Positions 51,377 through 61,020 of a stretch of 64,000 bases of DNA are shown in pieces. Origin of the DNA: Virgibacillus_N oceani_A. GTDB lineage: Bacteria > Bacillota > Bacilli > Bacillales > Amphibacillaceae. Location of the stretch: NCBI GenBank assembly GCA_041521345.1, contig JBGOHB010000003.1; one strand, 5' to 3'. Numbering within the stretch: position 1 is the first letter of the stretch; each line of letters begins with the position of its first letter. The notes under the pieces are model-generated. The model searched no databases, was not told the DNA's origin, and worked only from the letters and a program-made list of their open reading frames with translations. The position numbers were made by a program, and so were the translations under genes.

Positions 51377-52972
51377 ATCAAAAAGAATCAAACGTTTTAT
51401 TATAAAACGGACCAAATCTGGATCAAGCCGGGTCATCGCATGCACCCATACTTGAACCAAATGTGCCAAAATGCAAAAAATATGTATAATGCAGTAAACT
51501 TTTATATCAGACAGGTTTTTACGGGATTAAAAGGTGAAAACACACTGCATCCCTTACAACAAGAAGTTTTGGAAACCATCCGTCAAAACTTAGAGCCAAT
51601 GAACGAAAAACAGCAACAAGCTTATCAACGCAGGCTGGAAAAAGAAAGTAAAAAGCCTGTTGAAAAGCAAAAAGAAGTCACATGCAACCTATTTGAAGCA
51701 CCAACAAAAGAAAAACCATATCTTCATTATAACTTTTTAAACAGCTTATTTCATGTAATTAAACAACCCGATTATCTTTCCTTACCAATACAGAGCAGCC
51801 AATGGGTAATGAAAGCCGTTTTTCAAAACTGGAAAAGTTTTTATGCATTACAAAGATCACCCGGTAAAGTACAACGCCAGACCTCGCATCCCAGGCTACT
51901 CCCGCACCTCAGAGAAAGATATTATTTTCACCAACCAGGACTGCTGCATCAAAGAACAGAAATATTTAAAGTTCCCGAAGACAAAACTAAAACTTAATAT
52001 TGGCAAATTGGGAATGGCAGAAGGAAAATTAATGCAAGTGCGCATCATTCCCAAGTATGGTCACTATGTGGTGGAATTAGTAAGAAAAGTAGAATATGAC
52101 GCGATAGAACCAACGGATAGCAATAGATGTATGGCACTGGATGTGGGTATAAATAACCTTGTTTCCGGTGTGACAAATACGGGTACATCTCCCTTTATAA
52201 TAAAAGGCGGAAATGTAAAATCGATCAATCAATATTACAACAAACAAAAAGCGCATTTGCTTGGGATTCTTCGTCATGGGAAGGCATCAAATGAAGGACC
52301 TTTCACGTCAAAACGATTGGAACGGCTTCATCAGGTTAGGCACCGAAAGCTAAAGGACATCTTTCATAAAGCCAGCCATAAAGGGAAACTTCATTCAGTG
52401 GGGGGTTTCTTTTCATCCCCCACTGAATGTTAGTTGAACGAATCGGGCCGTTACTGGCTGTTAGATCTCCCACTTAGCATTTTCATGTTTCCTTCATTCT
52501 CGAAGTGGGAGTCTTACAGCCAGTTACACTGCGATAAAATTGTGAATCTTGCCTTGGAAGAAAAGGTAGACACAATTATTATTGGAAAAAACGAAGGCTG
52601 GAAGCAAAAAATAAATATTGGCAAAACGAGTAATCAATCATTTGTCAGCACTCCGCATGCCATGCTGATCAACATGATTACATACAAGGCGGAAAAATGC
52701 GGGATTCGTGTCATCACGATAGAAGAATCGTACACATCAAAAGCGAGTTTTATAGATGGGGATGATATTCCTATATTTGATGAAAAGAAGGATAATCCCG
52801 TATTCACTGGAAAACGAGTGAACGTGGGCTTTATCGTACTTGTAAAGGATTACTGTTAAATGCCGATATAAACGGAGCAGCGAACATATTAAGGAAATTT
52901 GTGAGTAAGTTACCAAATAAACAAGCGCCGACTGCAGACTCCGTGAATGTTTGGCAACCCAGGATTATTTAA
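51377..52972 (+). pseudogene. tnpB: tnpB pseudogene: lost start, two frameshifts and an insertion
   Basis: A ribosome site GGGAGGTG is followed at normal distance by ATC (51377) where ATG is expected; the protein then reads KKNQTFYYKTDQIWIKPGHR. An extra T in the TTTTT run at 51838-51842 shifts the frame before YNARPRIPGYS. A 156-bp element interrupts the coding sequence at FHKASHK (52383-52538) and adds a stop. A second shift near 52828 precedes the RuvC end KGLLLNADINGAANILRKF. The RuvC aspartate in ALDVGINN survives. No functional TnpB can be made. Confidence 0.92.
52383..52538 (+). mobile_element. 156-bp palindromic (PATE-like) element inserted in tnpB
   Basis: Non-coding. The left end has a perfect 12-bp hairpin (ATTCAGTGGGGG / CCCCCACTGAAT). 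The right part has a long imperfect hairpin formed by TTACTGGCTGTTAGA...CCCACTT and AAGTGGGAG...TCTTACAGCCAGTTA. It stands between CATAAA and ATTGTG of the interrupted gene; its own last bases repeat ATAAA. Its last 113 bases recur at 63798-63910. Small elements with such sub-terminal hairpins are typically mobilised by IS200/IS605 TnpA. Confidence 0.75.
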
Positions 52973-53120
52973 AAGAAGTACCAAAGGCGAGACCGATGGT
53001 ATAGAGGGGCTGGGTGTAAATAGTTCACCAATGTGACAGCTCCACTGACGTTAAGCGGGAATGTGTCGATACGTTAGAAACCCCCACTTCAAATTTTTGA
53101 ATAGAAAATTAAGTGGGGGG
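52973..53120 (+). ncRNA. Right end / omega RNA region of the dead tnpB element
   Basis: Non-coding sequence after the tnpB frame, ending with the hairpin CCCCCACTT / AAGTGGGGG. By position it would hold the guide RNA scaffold. The hairpin also lies just behind the LLM gene stop and may terminate it. Confidence 0.4.
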
Positions 53121-53125
53121 AATAT

Positions 53126-54142
53126 TCATTCCATCAACTCAGAAACAATTTCAAAGGAACGCAGGCGATCTTCCACATCAAAAATTTGTGCGCTGACAAT
53201 GATTTCATCTGCCTGTGTTGCCTCCTGGAACTCCTCCAGTCCCTTTCTTACCGTATCCTTATCACCAATAATGGTTGTCCTTGGATCAAGAGACTGCTTG
53301 ATGGCCTCCATCTCCATCGGTGAGTATACTTCTTCAATATTTTCAAGCGGTGGCTGCAACTTCATAGGCTGACCTCTGCGAATGCTTAAAAATTGCTGCT
53401 GCAGGGAGGTAGCGATATATTTTGCTTTTTTATCCGAATCTGCTGCAATAACATTCACCCCGACCATCGCATATGGTTTTTCCAATGTGTCTGATGGCTG
53501 GAAACGATCCCTGTACAGCTGCAGAGCAGGTATCGTATAAGCCGGAGCAAAGTGGCTGGCAAATGAAAAATGCAGTCCTTTTTGTGCAGCCAGTTTTGCA
53601 CTAAAGTCACTGGAGCCAAGCAGCCAGATAGGAATATTAAGTCCTTGCCCGGGTACTGCTTTTACACGGGAAACAGGATGGTCTGAAAAATAATCCTGCA
53701 GTTCATCCACTTGCATAGGAAAATCCTCCACACTCATATTAAGCGTTCTGCGAAGGGCATAAGCTGTAGCTTGATCACTTCCAGGGGCGCGTCCCAAGCC
53801 TAAATCAATCCGTCCGGGATAAAGGGATTCCAACGTGCCGAATTGCTCGGCAATTACAAGTGTTGCATGGTTGGGAAGCATGACTCCGCCAGCACCAATG
53901 CGCATATGATTTGTTTTTTCCGCAATATGACCCATAATCACGGATGTTGCTGAACTGGCTATTCCAGGCATATTATGGTGTTCTGCCAGCCAGTAGCGGT
54001 TAAATCCCAGCTTTTCCACATGCTGTGCGAGCTTTACACTGCTTTTAAAAGATTCCTTTGGTGTTCCGCCTTCATTGACAGGCGCCAGATCCAGCACAGA
54101 AAGCGGTATATTATTGAATTTTTTCATTTGATGAGAAACCAA
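53126..54142 (-). CDS. LLM-class flavin-dependent oxidoreductase
   Basis: 338 residues. Luciferase-like TIM barrel: PLSVLDLAPVNEGGTPKESF at strand one, NRYWLAEHHNMPGIASSATS, GAGGVMLPNHATLVIAEQFG, LYPGRIDLGLGRAPGSDQAT and the phosphate-binding WLLGSSDFSAKLAAQKGL. This subgroup (MsnO8/YceB-like) probably uses FMN; substrates are unknown. TTG 54142 has AGGAGG seven bases upstream and was taken as start; an ATG five codons in is possible. Transcribed away from gltA. Confidence 0.88.
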   Translation of the reverse strand: MVSHQMKKFNNIPLSVLDLAPVNEGGTPKESFKSSVKLAQHVEKLGFNRYWLAEHHNMPGIASSATSVIMGHIAEKTNHMRIGAGGVMLPNHATLVIAEQFGTLESLYPGRIDLGLGRAPGSDQATAYALRRTLNMSVEDFPMQVDELQDYFSDHPVSRVKAVPGQGLNIPIWLLGSSDFSAKLAAQKGLHFSFASHFAPAYTIPALQLYRDRFQPSDTLEKPYAMVGVNVIAADSDKKAKYIATSLQQQFLSIRRGQPMKLQPPLENIEEVYSPMEMEAIKQSLDPRTTIIGDKDTVRKGLEEFQEATQADEIIVSAQIFDVEDRLRSFEIVSELME

Positions 54143-54231
54143 TTTTGAACCTCCTGTTCACTAATTCCTTAGTAAGAAATACTACGTGTTTTATAAATAA
54201 TCGTCCAGTTTTCAGCTTGAAGATCAGATAT

Positions 54232-54277
54232 ATCTCAAAAGAAGATTGTTCCGATTCAATCAATCTCGTTTAGAGAT
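54232..54277. promoter_or_regulatory. GltC-like dyads upstream of gltA
   Basis: ATCTC-GTTTA-GAGAT (54263-54277) is a perfect dyad. ATCTC-AAAAG-AAGAT (54232-54246) is a near copy, two and a half turns away. Sites of this type bind the LysR regulator GltC before gltAB in Bacillus subtilis, as far as I recall. No gltC is next to gltA here. They lie about 200 bases before the best promoter, so their role is uncertain. The rest of the 54143-54619 gap has only the promoter below and a small hairpin TGGACT/AGTCCA near 54563. Confidence 0.4.
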
Positions 54278-54451
54278 GAAATAGCCTGAAATACGTGATA
54301 AGCCATAAAAAAATTATATTTTATTAAATTGCTATTTTGCAATCCCATCATCACTACTCCCATAAGGTTTCACCTTACATGGTTATAATTTCCAAATTGA
54401 AAGTGAACAGCTAATACCCGTAAAAGATCAGTAAAACCATTAATCTGAATT

Positions 54452-54480
54452 TTATGGGAAAGAAAAAATCGTGATATAAT
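54452..54480 (+). promoter_or_regulatory. Probable gltA promoter
   Basis: TTATGG (54452-54457), 17 bases, and TATAAT (54475-54480) with an extended TG at 54472-54473. It leaves a leader of roughly 130 bases. Confidence 0.6.
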
Positions 54481-54619
54481 GAAGGAACCACCAAATAAAA
54501 GGTATTTTTTTACTTTAAAATCCAATTAATTCCATAATCAAATATGCCTTCCTGCAATTTCCTGGACTATACGCTGAGTCCAATAACTCATATTATTCTA
54601 GAAAGGAGCTGCTGTATAC

Positions 54620-57600
54620 ATGGAAAATAATACAGTGCAAGCAAGAAAAGGATACCCTAAGCCTCAGGGCCTTTATCATCCGAAGTTTGAGCATGAAGCA
54701 TGCGGGATCGGGATGATAGCCAATATTAATGGCAGGAAGACACATAATATAGTACAGAACGCGATTAATATGCTTTGCAATATGGAACATCGCGGCGGGC
54801 AATCTGCCGATACGAGTACCGGGGACGGTGCCGGAATATTGACTCAGATTCCCGATCGCTTTTTTCAAAAACAATGCGCCAAAGAAAATATCACCTTGCC
54901 GAGAAAAGGTAAGTACGGGATAGGCATGGTTTTTCTTCCGAGGGACCATGAAGTACGTATGGAAAGCAAAAAAGTATTTGAACGCATTGTGGAAGAGGAG
55001 GGGCAAACCTTTCTTGGCTGGCGTCCTGTCCCTGTCAATGAGTCATTTATCGGGGACGTTGCAGCAAAAAGCCAGCCTTCCATTAGGCAATTTTTCGTAC
55101 AGCGGTCCGCGGATGTAAAGGACCATATGGAATTTGAACGTAAGTTATTTGTTATACGCAAGCGGATTGAAAAAGAAGTGGCGAATAACCTAGTGTATGA
55201 TGATATTTATATATGCAGCCTGTCCACGAGAACCATTGTTTATAAAGGAATGCTCATACCGGAGCAGGTTGATTCCTTCTATATTGATTTAAACCATCCG
55301 GATTTCAAATCGGCAGTGGCCCTTGTCCATTCCCGGTTCAGCACAAACACATTTCCGAGCTGGAAAAGAGCGCATCCAAATCGTTATACCATCCATAACG
55401 GGGAATTCAATACATTACGCGGAAATGTGAATTGGATGCGAGCAAGAGAAAAAATGCTTTCATCAACGCATTTTCCGGAAGAGGACATGAAAAATATACT
55501 TCCGGTAAATGATGAGGATGGCAGTGATTCATCGATTTTCGATAACACGCTGGAATTTCTGCATTTATCCGGACGCTCACTGGCACATACCGCGATGATG
55601 ATGGTGCCTGAGCCTTGGGCAAATGATGACAGCATGAGTGCGGCGAAACGAGATTTTTATGAATACCACAGTTCCTTAATGGAGCCGTGGGACGGACCGG
55701 CGGCATTTGTTTTTACAGATGGAACCCAGATTGGTGCGAGCCTAGACAGAAACGGCTTGCGGCCTGCTCGCTATTACGTAACGAAAAGCGGTATGATCGT
55801 GCTTGGCTCTGAAGTGGGTGCGCTGGATATTTTTGCCGATGACATATTATATAAAGATCGGCTGCAGCCAGGGAAGATACTGCTGGTTGATTTGGAAAAC
55901 GGGATTATCGTACCGGATGAGGATATTAAAAAGGAGATTGCTTCCCAACAGCCGTATAAAGAATGGTTAAAAAATAAAGTAAACCTGGAAGACATCCCGG
56001 AAGTTGAAAAAGTGAAAAATCGGATCAAAGATGCTGATTTGCGGAGACAGCAGCGTGCATTTGGCTATACAAAAGAAGATGTGGAAAAAATAATAAAACC
56101 GCTTGTGACAGAAGGGAAGGACCCAATCGGTTCGATGGGTTACGATTCACCACTTGCTGTTTTATCAAAAAAACCACAGAATTTGTATAACTATTTCAAG
56201 CAATTATTTGCCCAGGTAACCAACCCGCCGATTGATGCCATCCGGGAAAAAATCATTACGATGGTAGAAACTACGATTGGAAGCGAAGGTAATTTGACCA
56301 GTCCGGATGAAACCAGCTGCAAGCATATCCGTTTGAAAACCCCACTACTGACAAATGATGAGCTCAATAAACTGCAAATGGGGCAACTGGACGGATTTAA
56401 AGCTGCCACATTATCCACGCTTTTTCCGGCTGCAGCGGGCAATCTGGAAGATGCTATGGAAAGGTTATTTAATGAGGCGGATAAAGCTATGGAAGCAGGG
56501 GCTGTTCTGCTTGTATTATCAGATCGCGGAACGGATGAAAACCATGTGGCGATTCCGTCCTTGCTGGCGGTTTCCGGTCTGCACCATCATTTGATCCGAA
56601 ACGGTGTCCGGACGAAGGTAAGCCTACTGCTCGAATCGGGCGAACCCCGTGAAGTGCATCATTTTGCTACATTAATCGGCTATGGGGCAGAAGGGATTAA
56701 CCCATATTTGGTCTATGAATCTATCATGGATTTAGTAGACCAAGAAGATATCAAATCCATGTTGCCGAAACAGGCAATAGAGCAGTACAATCAGGCAGTG
56801 ACAGACGGGATCGTTAAAATATTATCCAAAATGGGAATTTCCACGATACAAAGCTACCGGGGAGCTCAAATCTTTGAGGCACTCGGGATCCATGAGGATG
56901 TTATTGACAAATATTTTACTGGAACTGCCTCCAGACTCGGCGGTATTGGGCTGGATATGATTGAAAAAGAAGCATTGATGCGGCATCGTGATGGATTTAA
57001 CGAAAACCGCGGTGCAAATCATTCCCTCCATCATGGGGATGATTATCAGTACCGGATCAACGGGGAGGATCATCAGTATAATCCAAAGACAATACCAACG
57101 CTCCAGCATGCATGCCGGACAAACGATTATGATCTTTTCAAGGAATATACTGATCTGTTAAACAATGAAAAAAATAATTTACAGTCATTAAGGGGACTGA
57201 TAGATTTTAAAAAGAAGCGAAAGCCAGTCCCGATTGACGAGGTGGAATCCGTTGAAGCGATATGTGCTAGATTTAAGACTGGGGCAATGTCTTACGGCTC
57301 ACTCAGTCAGGAAGCCCATGAAGCATTGGCCATTGCGATGAACCGTATCGGCGGCAAAAGCAACAGCGGGGAAGGCGGGGAATCTCCGGATCGCTTTATG
57401 CCGGATGAAAATGGTGATTTGAGAAAAAGTGCGATTAAACAGGTGGCTTCCGGCAGATTTGGTGTGAACAGCCATTACCTGGTAAATGCGAGTGAAATTC
57501 AAATTAAAGTCGCCCAGGGTGCAAAGCCCGGAGAAGGTGGACACCTGCCGGGGAAAAAAGTGTATCCATGGGTTGCTGAGGTTCGCGGTTCCACCCCCGG

Positions 57601-59251
57601 TGTTGAATTAATTTCGCCGCCGCCGCACCATGATATTTATTCTATTGAAGATTTAGCAGAATTAATTTATAACCTGAAAAACACGAATCCGAAAGCAAGA
57701 ATCAGTGTAAAGCTTGTTTCCGCAGTAGGTGTCGGGACGATTGCAGCAGGTGTGGCCAAGGGCCGTGCTGATGTCGTAGTGATCAGCGGCTATGATGGCG
57801 GAACGGGAGCAGCACCGAAAACGAGTCTGAAGCATACCGGACTTCCATGGGAAATCGGTCTTGCGGAGACACATCAAACACTGCTGTTAAATGGCTTAAG
57901 AGAAAAAATCGTCGTAGAGACGGACGGTAAAATGATGACCGGCCGGGATGTTGTGACAGCTTCTTTGCTTGGTGCAGAAGAGTTTGGTTTCGCCACTGCT
58001 CCGCTCGTTGTGATCGGTTGTGTCATGATGCGTGTCTGCCATTTGGACACATGTCCGGTGGGAGTGGCCACGCAAAATCCGGAGCTGAGAAAAAAGTTTA
58101 CTGGCGATCCGGAGCATGTGGCGAATTTCATGCGGTTTGTAGCGCGTGATGCCCGCGAAATCATGGCAGAGCTCGGATTCCGAACAATTAACGAAATGAT
58201 AGGACGTACAGATATTTTAAAGCGGAAAGAAAACCTGGATCATTGGAAGGCAGAGGGGTTGGACTTATCCGCACTGCTTCACCAGCCTGAGTTAACACCA
58301 AAAACAGGAAATTATAAACAGGTGGAACAAAACCATGGAATAGAGAAGACCCTTGATTACCAGGAGTTAATTCCGATTTGCAAGCCAGCTTTGGAATACG
58401 GAAAGCCAGTTGAATTTACAACTGCTATCCGTAATATTCACCGGGTGACAGGCACACTGCTCGGCAGCGAAGTAACTAGACGCTACGGTGCGGGTGGATT
58501 GCCAGAAGATACGATCAAATTAGGTTTTAACGGCTCAGCCGGTCAGAGCTTTGGCGGCTTTATTCCTCCTGGGATGACACTCAGGTTGATTGGGGATGCC
58601 AATGATTTTGTCGGAAAAGGACTGTCCGGTGGAAAAATTATTGTACATCCAGATCCGATTGTCACCTTTCCGGCAGAGAAAAATACAATTATCGGCAATG
58701 TTGCCTTTTACGGTGCTTCTAGAGGTGAAGCGTATATAAGAGGACTAGCAGGTGAACGTTTTGCTGTAAGAAACAGCGGGGCATCGATTGTTGTAGAAGG
58801 TGTAGGTGACCACGGCTGTGAATATATGACCGGCGGAACGGTCGTTGTCCTGGGATCAACCGGGAAAAACTTCGCGGCAGGTATGTCCGGAGGTGCAGCT
58901 TATATATATGATCCTGACAACACATTTGAAGAAAAAGTAAATAAAGGACTTGTCGACGTGGAACCATTGACCGATTTTGTGGAATTGAAAAAAGTATACC
59001 AGTTAATCAGGAACCATGTGGACTACACGGACAGTAAACATGCCAATCGTATTTTGACCTATTGGGAAGAAAATATGGGGAAATTTGTACGAGTCATTCC
59101 TAAAGCCTATGCACAAATGCAGGCTAGAATCAATGCTTTAATGAACGAAGGAATGAGTACAGGTGAGGCAGAAATGCAGGCCTTTGAGGAGAGCAAGCAG
59201 CCTGTGAGAGAAAAAGAATCATTAAATAAACTGGAAGTTACAAAGGTATAG
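54620..59251 (+). CDS. gltA: Glutamate synthase (NADPH) large subunit
   Basis: 1543 residues, the normal length. A short propeptide precedes Cys28 in FEHEACGIGM, the N-terminal nucleophile of the class II glutaminase domain. The central domain and the FMN-binding TIM barrel follow (SGEGGESPDRF, GAKPGEGGHLPG, VVISGYDGGTGAAP). The 3Fe-4S cysteines are in CVMMRVCHLDTCPVG, and the C-terminal beta-helix has the repeats SAGQSFGGFIPPG and GGTVVVLGSTGKNFAAGMSG. It transfers the glutamine amide to 2-oxoglutarate. AAAGGAG precedes the ATG; gltB follows 131 bases later. Confidence 0.97.
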   Translation: MENNTVQARKGYPKPQGLYHPKFEHEACGIGMIANINGRKTHNIVQNAINMLCNMEHRGGQSADTSTGDGAGILTQIPDRFFQKQCAKENITLPRKGKYGIGMVFLPRDHEVRMESKKVFERIVEEEGQTFLGWRPVPVNESFIGDVAAKSQPSIRQFFVQRSADVKDHMEFERKLFVIRKRIEKEVANNLVYDDIYICSLSTRTIVYKGMLIPEQVDSFYIDLNHPDFKSAVALVHSRFSTNTFPSWKRAHPNRYTIHNGEFNTLRGNVNWMRAREKMLSSTHFPEEDMKNILPVNDEDGSDSSIFDNTLEFLHLSGRSLAHTAMMMVPEPWANDDSMSAAKRDFYEYHSSLMEPWDGPAAFVFTDGTQIGASLDRNGLRPARYYVTKSGMIVLGSEVGALDIFADDILYKDRLQPGKILLVDLENGIIVPDEDIKKEIASQQPYKEWLKNKVNLEDIPEVEKVKNRIKDADLRRQQRAFGYTKEDVEKIIKPLVTEGKDPIGSMGYDSPLAVLSKKPQNLYNYFKQLFAQVTNPPIDAIREKIITMVETTIGSEGNLTSPDETSCKHIRLKTPLLTNDELNKLQMGQLDGFKAATLSTLFPAAAGNLEDAMERLFNEADKAMEAGAVLLVLSDRGTDENHVAIPSLLAVSGLHHHLIRNGVRTKVSLLLESGEPREVHHFATLIGYGAEGINPYLVYESIMDLVDQEDIKSMLPKQAIEQYNQAVTDGIVKILSKMGISTIQSYRGAQIFEALGIHEDVIDKYFTGTASRLGGIGLDMIEKEALMRHRDGFNENRGANHSLHHGDDYQYRINGEDHQYNPKTIPTLQHACRTNDYDLFKEYTDLLNNEKNNLQSLRGLIDFKKKRKPVPIDEVESVEAICARFKTGAMSYGSLSQEAHEALAIAMNRIGGKSNSGEGGESPDRFMPDENGDLRKSAIKQVASGRFGVNSHYLVNASEIQIKVAQGAKPGEGGHLPGKKVYPWVAEVRGSTPGVELISPPPHHDIYSIEDLAELIYNLKNTNPKARISVKLVSAVGVGTIAAGVAKGRADVVVISGYDGGTGAAPKTSLKHTGLPWEIGLAETHQTLLLNGLREKIVVETDGKMMTGRDVVTASLLGAEEFGFATAPLVVIGCVMMRVCHLDTCPVGVATQNPELRKKFTGDPEHVANFMRFVARDAREIMAELGFRTINEMIGRTDILKRKENLDHWKAEGLDLSALLHQPELTPKTGNYKQVEQNHGIEKTLDYQELIPICKPALEYGKPVEFTTAIRNIHRVTGTLLGSEVTRRYGAGGLPEDTIKLGFNGSAGQSFGGFIPPGMTLRLIGDANDFVGKGLSGGKIIVHPDPIVTFPAEKNTIIGNVAFYGASRGEAYIRGLAGERFAVRNSGASIVVEGVGDHGCEYMTGGTVVVLGSTGKNFAAGMSGGAAYIYDPDNTFEEKVNKGLVDVEPLTDFVELKKVYQLIRNHVDYTDSKHANRILTYWEENMGKFVRVIPKAYAQMQARINALMNEGMSTGEAEMQAFEESKQPVREKESLNKLEVTKV

Positions 59252-59382
59252 CTGATCGTTTTTAGAAAACCTGACTTTTTGCAAGGCACTGTTTCAATGA
59301 TGCAGGTGAGAAATCATGATGGCTCTCTACTAAGGGCCATCAACTCCTATATTATCTTGCCTGCTAAAAAAGGAGGACTTTG

Positions 59383-60870
59383 ATGGGAAAACAAACAGGT
59401 TTTATGGAATATGAAAGAATAACAAGACATGAAAGAGATCCATCGGTCCGCACGAAGGATTGGAATGATTATACAAAGCCGATGACTGAGAAGGAAGTGC
59501 AAATACAGGGAGCGCGCTGTATGGATTGTGGTGTACCCACCTGCCATACTGGAATGGAAATTAACGGGGTGACAACAGGATGTCCGGTTTATCATCTCAT
59601 CCCTGAATGGAACCACCTTGTCTATCAAGGAAAATGGAAGGAAGCATTGGAGCGGGCGCAGGAAATGAATAATTTTCCGGAGTTCACTGGTATCGCCTGT
59701 CCTGCTCCGTGTGAAGGTGCTTGTGTGCTTGGAATCAATGAGCCTCCAGTTGCAATCCGTACCGTGGAACGCTCCATTATAGAAAAAGGTTTTGAAAATG
59801 GATGGATCGTGCCTGAGCCACCGGAAAGAAGGACCGGGAAAAGCGTTGCTATCGTAGGTTCCGGACCCGCGGGACTTTCTGCGGCTGCCCAATTGAATAA
59901 AGCAGGGCACACGGTAACTGTTTTTGAAAAAGCCGACCGGATTGGTGGACTGCTGACTTATGGTATTCCTGAGATGAAGCTTTCTTATGATATCGTGTTG
60001 CGCAGGGTATCTATTTTGGAAGCGGAAGGCATCCATTTTGTGACTAATACAGAGGTTGGCAAGGATGTAACGGTACCTGAGCTGGAAGATGATTTTGATG
60101 CTGTCATCCTATGCGGGGGAGCTGCGGTCCATCGGGATATTCAAGTCGAAGGAAGCCATTTAAAAGGTATTCACCGTGCAATGGACTTTCTGCATGCCAA
60201 CACGAAGAGTCTCCTGGACTCCAACCTGGAGGATGGTAATTATATATCCGCTGCAGATAAGGATGTTATTGTCATCGGCGGGGGAGATACAGGGACAGAC
60301 TGCCTGGCTACATCAACAAGACATAATTGCAAGAGCCTCACGCAATTTGATATTTATGATAAAAAAGGGCTTGTACGCGATGAGGAAACCAACCCGTGGC
60401 CGCAATACCCGACGATACATCGTGTGGAATATGGCCACAAGGAAGCCGAAGCGGCTTTCGGTGATGATCCGCGTGCATATACCGTGATGACAAAGAAATT
60501 TGCAGGAGACGAAAAGGATAATATAAAAGAAGTGCATACGATTAACGTAAAGACGCGTTTTGACGAAAAAGGCAATAAAGTCCGTGAAGAAATCCCCGGT
60601 ACGGAAAAAGTTTGGCCGGCAGATCTCGTGCTGGTCGCAATCGGTTTCAGTGGCCCCGAGCAGGAGCTGATCGAACAGCTCGGCGTGGAAACTACAGCTC
60701 GTTCTACAGTAAAAGCAGAACATGAAGATTATACCACCAATGTAGAAGGCATATTTGCTGCAGGTGATACCCGTCGCGGTCAAAGCCTCATCGTCTGGGC
60801 TATTAATGAAGGCAGGGGAGCAGCTCGTGAATGCGACCGCTATCTAATGGGAGAAACAACACTTCCATAA
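59383..60870 (+). CDS. gltB: Glutamate synthase small subunit
   Basis: 495 residues from ATG 59383 with AGGAGG upstream. The N-terminal iron-sulfur domain has cysteines in CMDCGVPTCHTG, TGCPVYHLIPEWNHL and IACPAPCEGACVLG. The FAD motif is VAIVGSGPAGLSAAAQ, the NADPH motif is VIVIGGGDTGTDC, and the C-terminal FAD end is GIFAAGDTRRGQSLIVWAI. It feeds electrons from NADPH to the large subunit. Confidence 0.97.
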   Translation: MGKQTGFMEYERITRHERDPSVRTKDWNDYTKPMTEKEVQIQGARCMDCGVPTCHTGMEINGVTTGCPVYHLIPEWNHLVYQGKWKEALERAQEMNNFPEFTGIACPAPCEGACVLGINEPPVAIRTVERSIIEKGFENGWIVPEPPERRTGKSVAIVGSGPAGLSAAAQLNKAGHTVTVFEKADRIGGLLTYGIPEMKLSYDIVLRRVSILEAEGIHFVTNTEVGKDVTVPELEDDFDAVILCGGAAVHRDIQVEGSHLKGIHRAMDFLHANTKSLLDSNLEDGNYISAADKDVIVIGGGDTGTDCLATSTRHNCKSLTQFDIYDKKGLVRDEETNPWPQYPTIHRVEYGHKEAEAAFGDDPRAYTVMTKKFAGDEKDNIKEVHTINVKTRFDEKGNKVREEIPGTEKVWPADLVLVAIGFSGPEQELIEQLGVETTARSTVKAEHEDYTTNVEGIFAAGDTRRGQSLIVWAINEGRGAARECDRYLMGETTLP

Positions 60871-60900
60871 GGACAGTAATGCTGTCCTTATGGCCTTTTT
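60865..60900 (+). terminator. Terminator of gltAB
   Basis: CCATAAGGACAG pairs with CTGTCCTTATGG, followed by CCTTTTT. The stop codon is inside the stem. Confidence 0.88.
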
Positions 60901-61020
60901 GTTGATATACTTATATTTATAGAAGGCTTTCGACTACCCAGTTAAGAACTTTTTAGTTATAAATAAGGGGTTAACAATGTGTCGAAAGTTATGTATATTT
61001 ATAGAAAAGGAGAGGATTAT

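Larger units (their letters stand above)
51158..53120 (+). mobile_element. Degenerate IS1341-type (tnpB-only) element
   Basis: Runs approximately from a strong hairpin (ATGAAAAGCCACC / GGTGGCTTTTCAT, 51158-51198, which may instead be the sodium channel gene's terminator), through a tnpB pseudogene (51377-52972), to a right-end hairpin (CCCCCACTT / AAGTGGGGG, 53081-53119). No tnpA is present. The outer borders are estimates. Confidence 0.65.
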
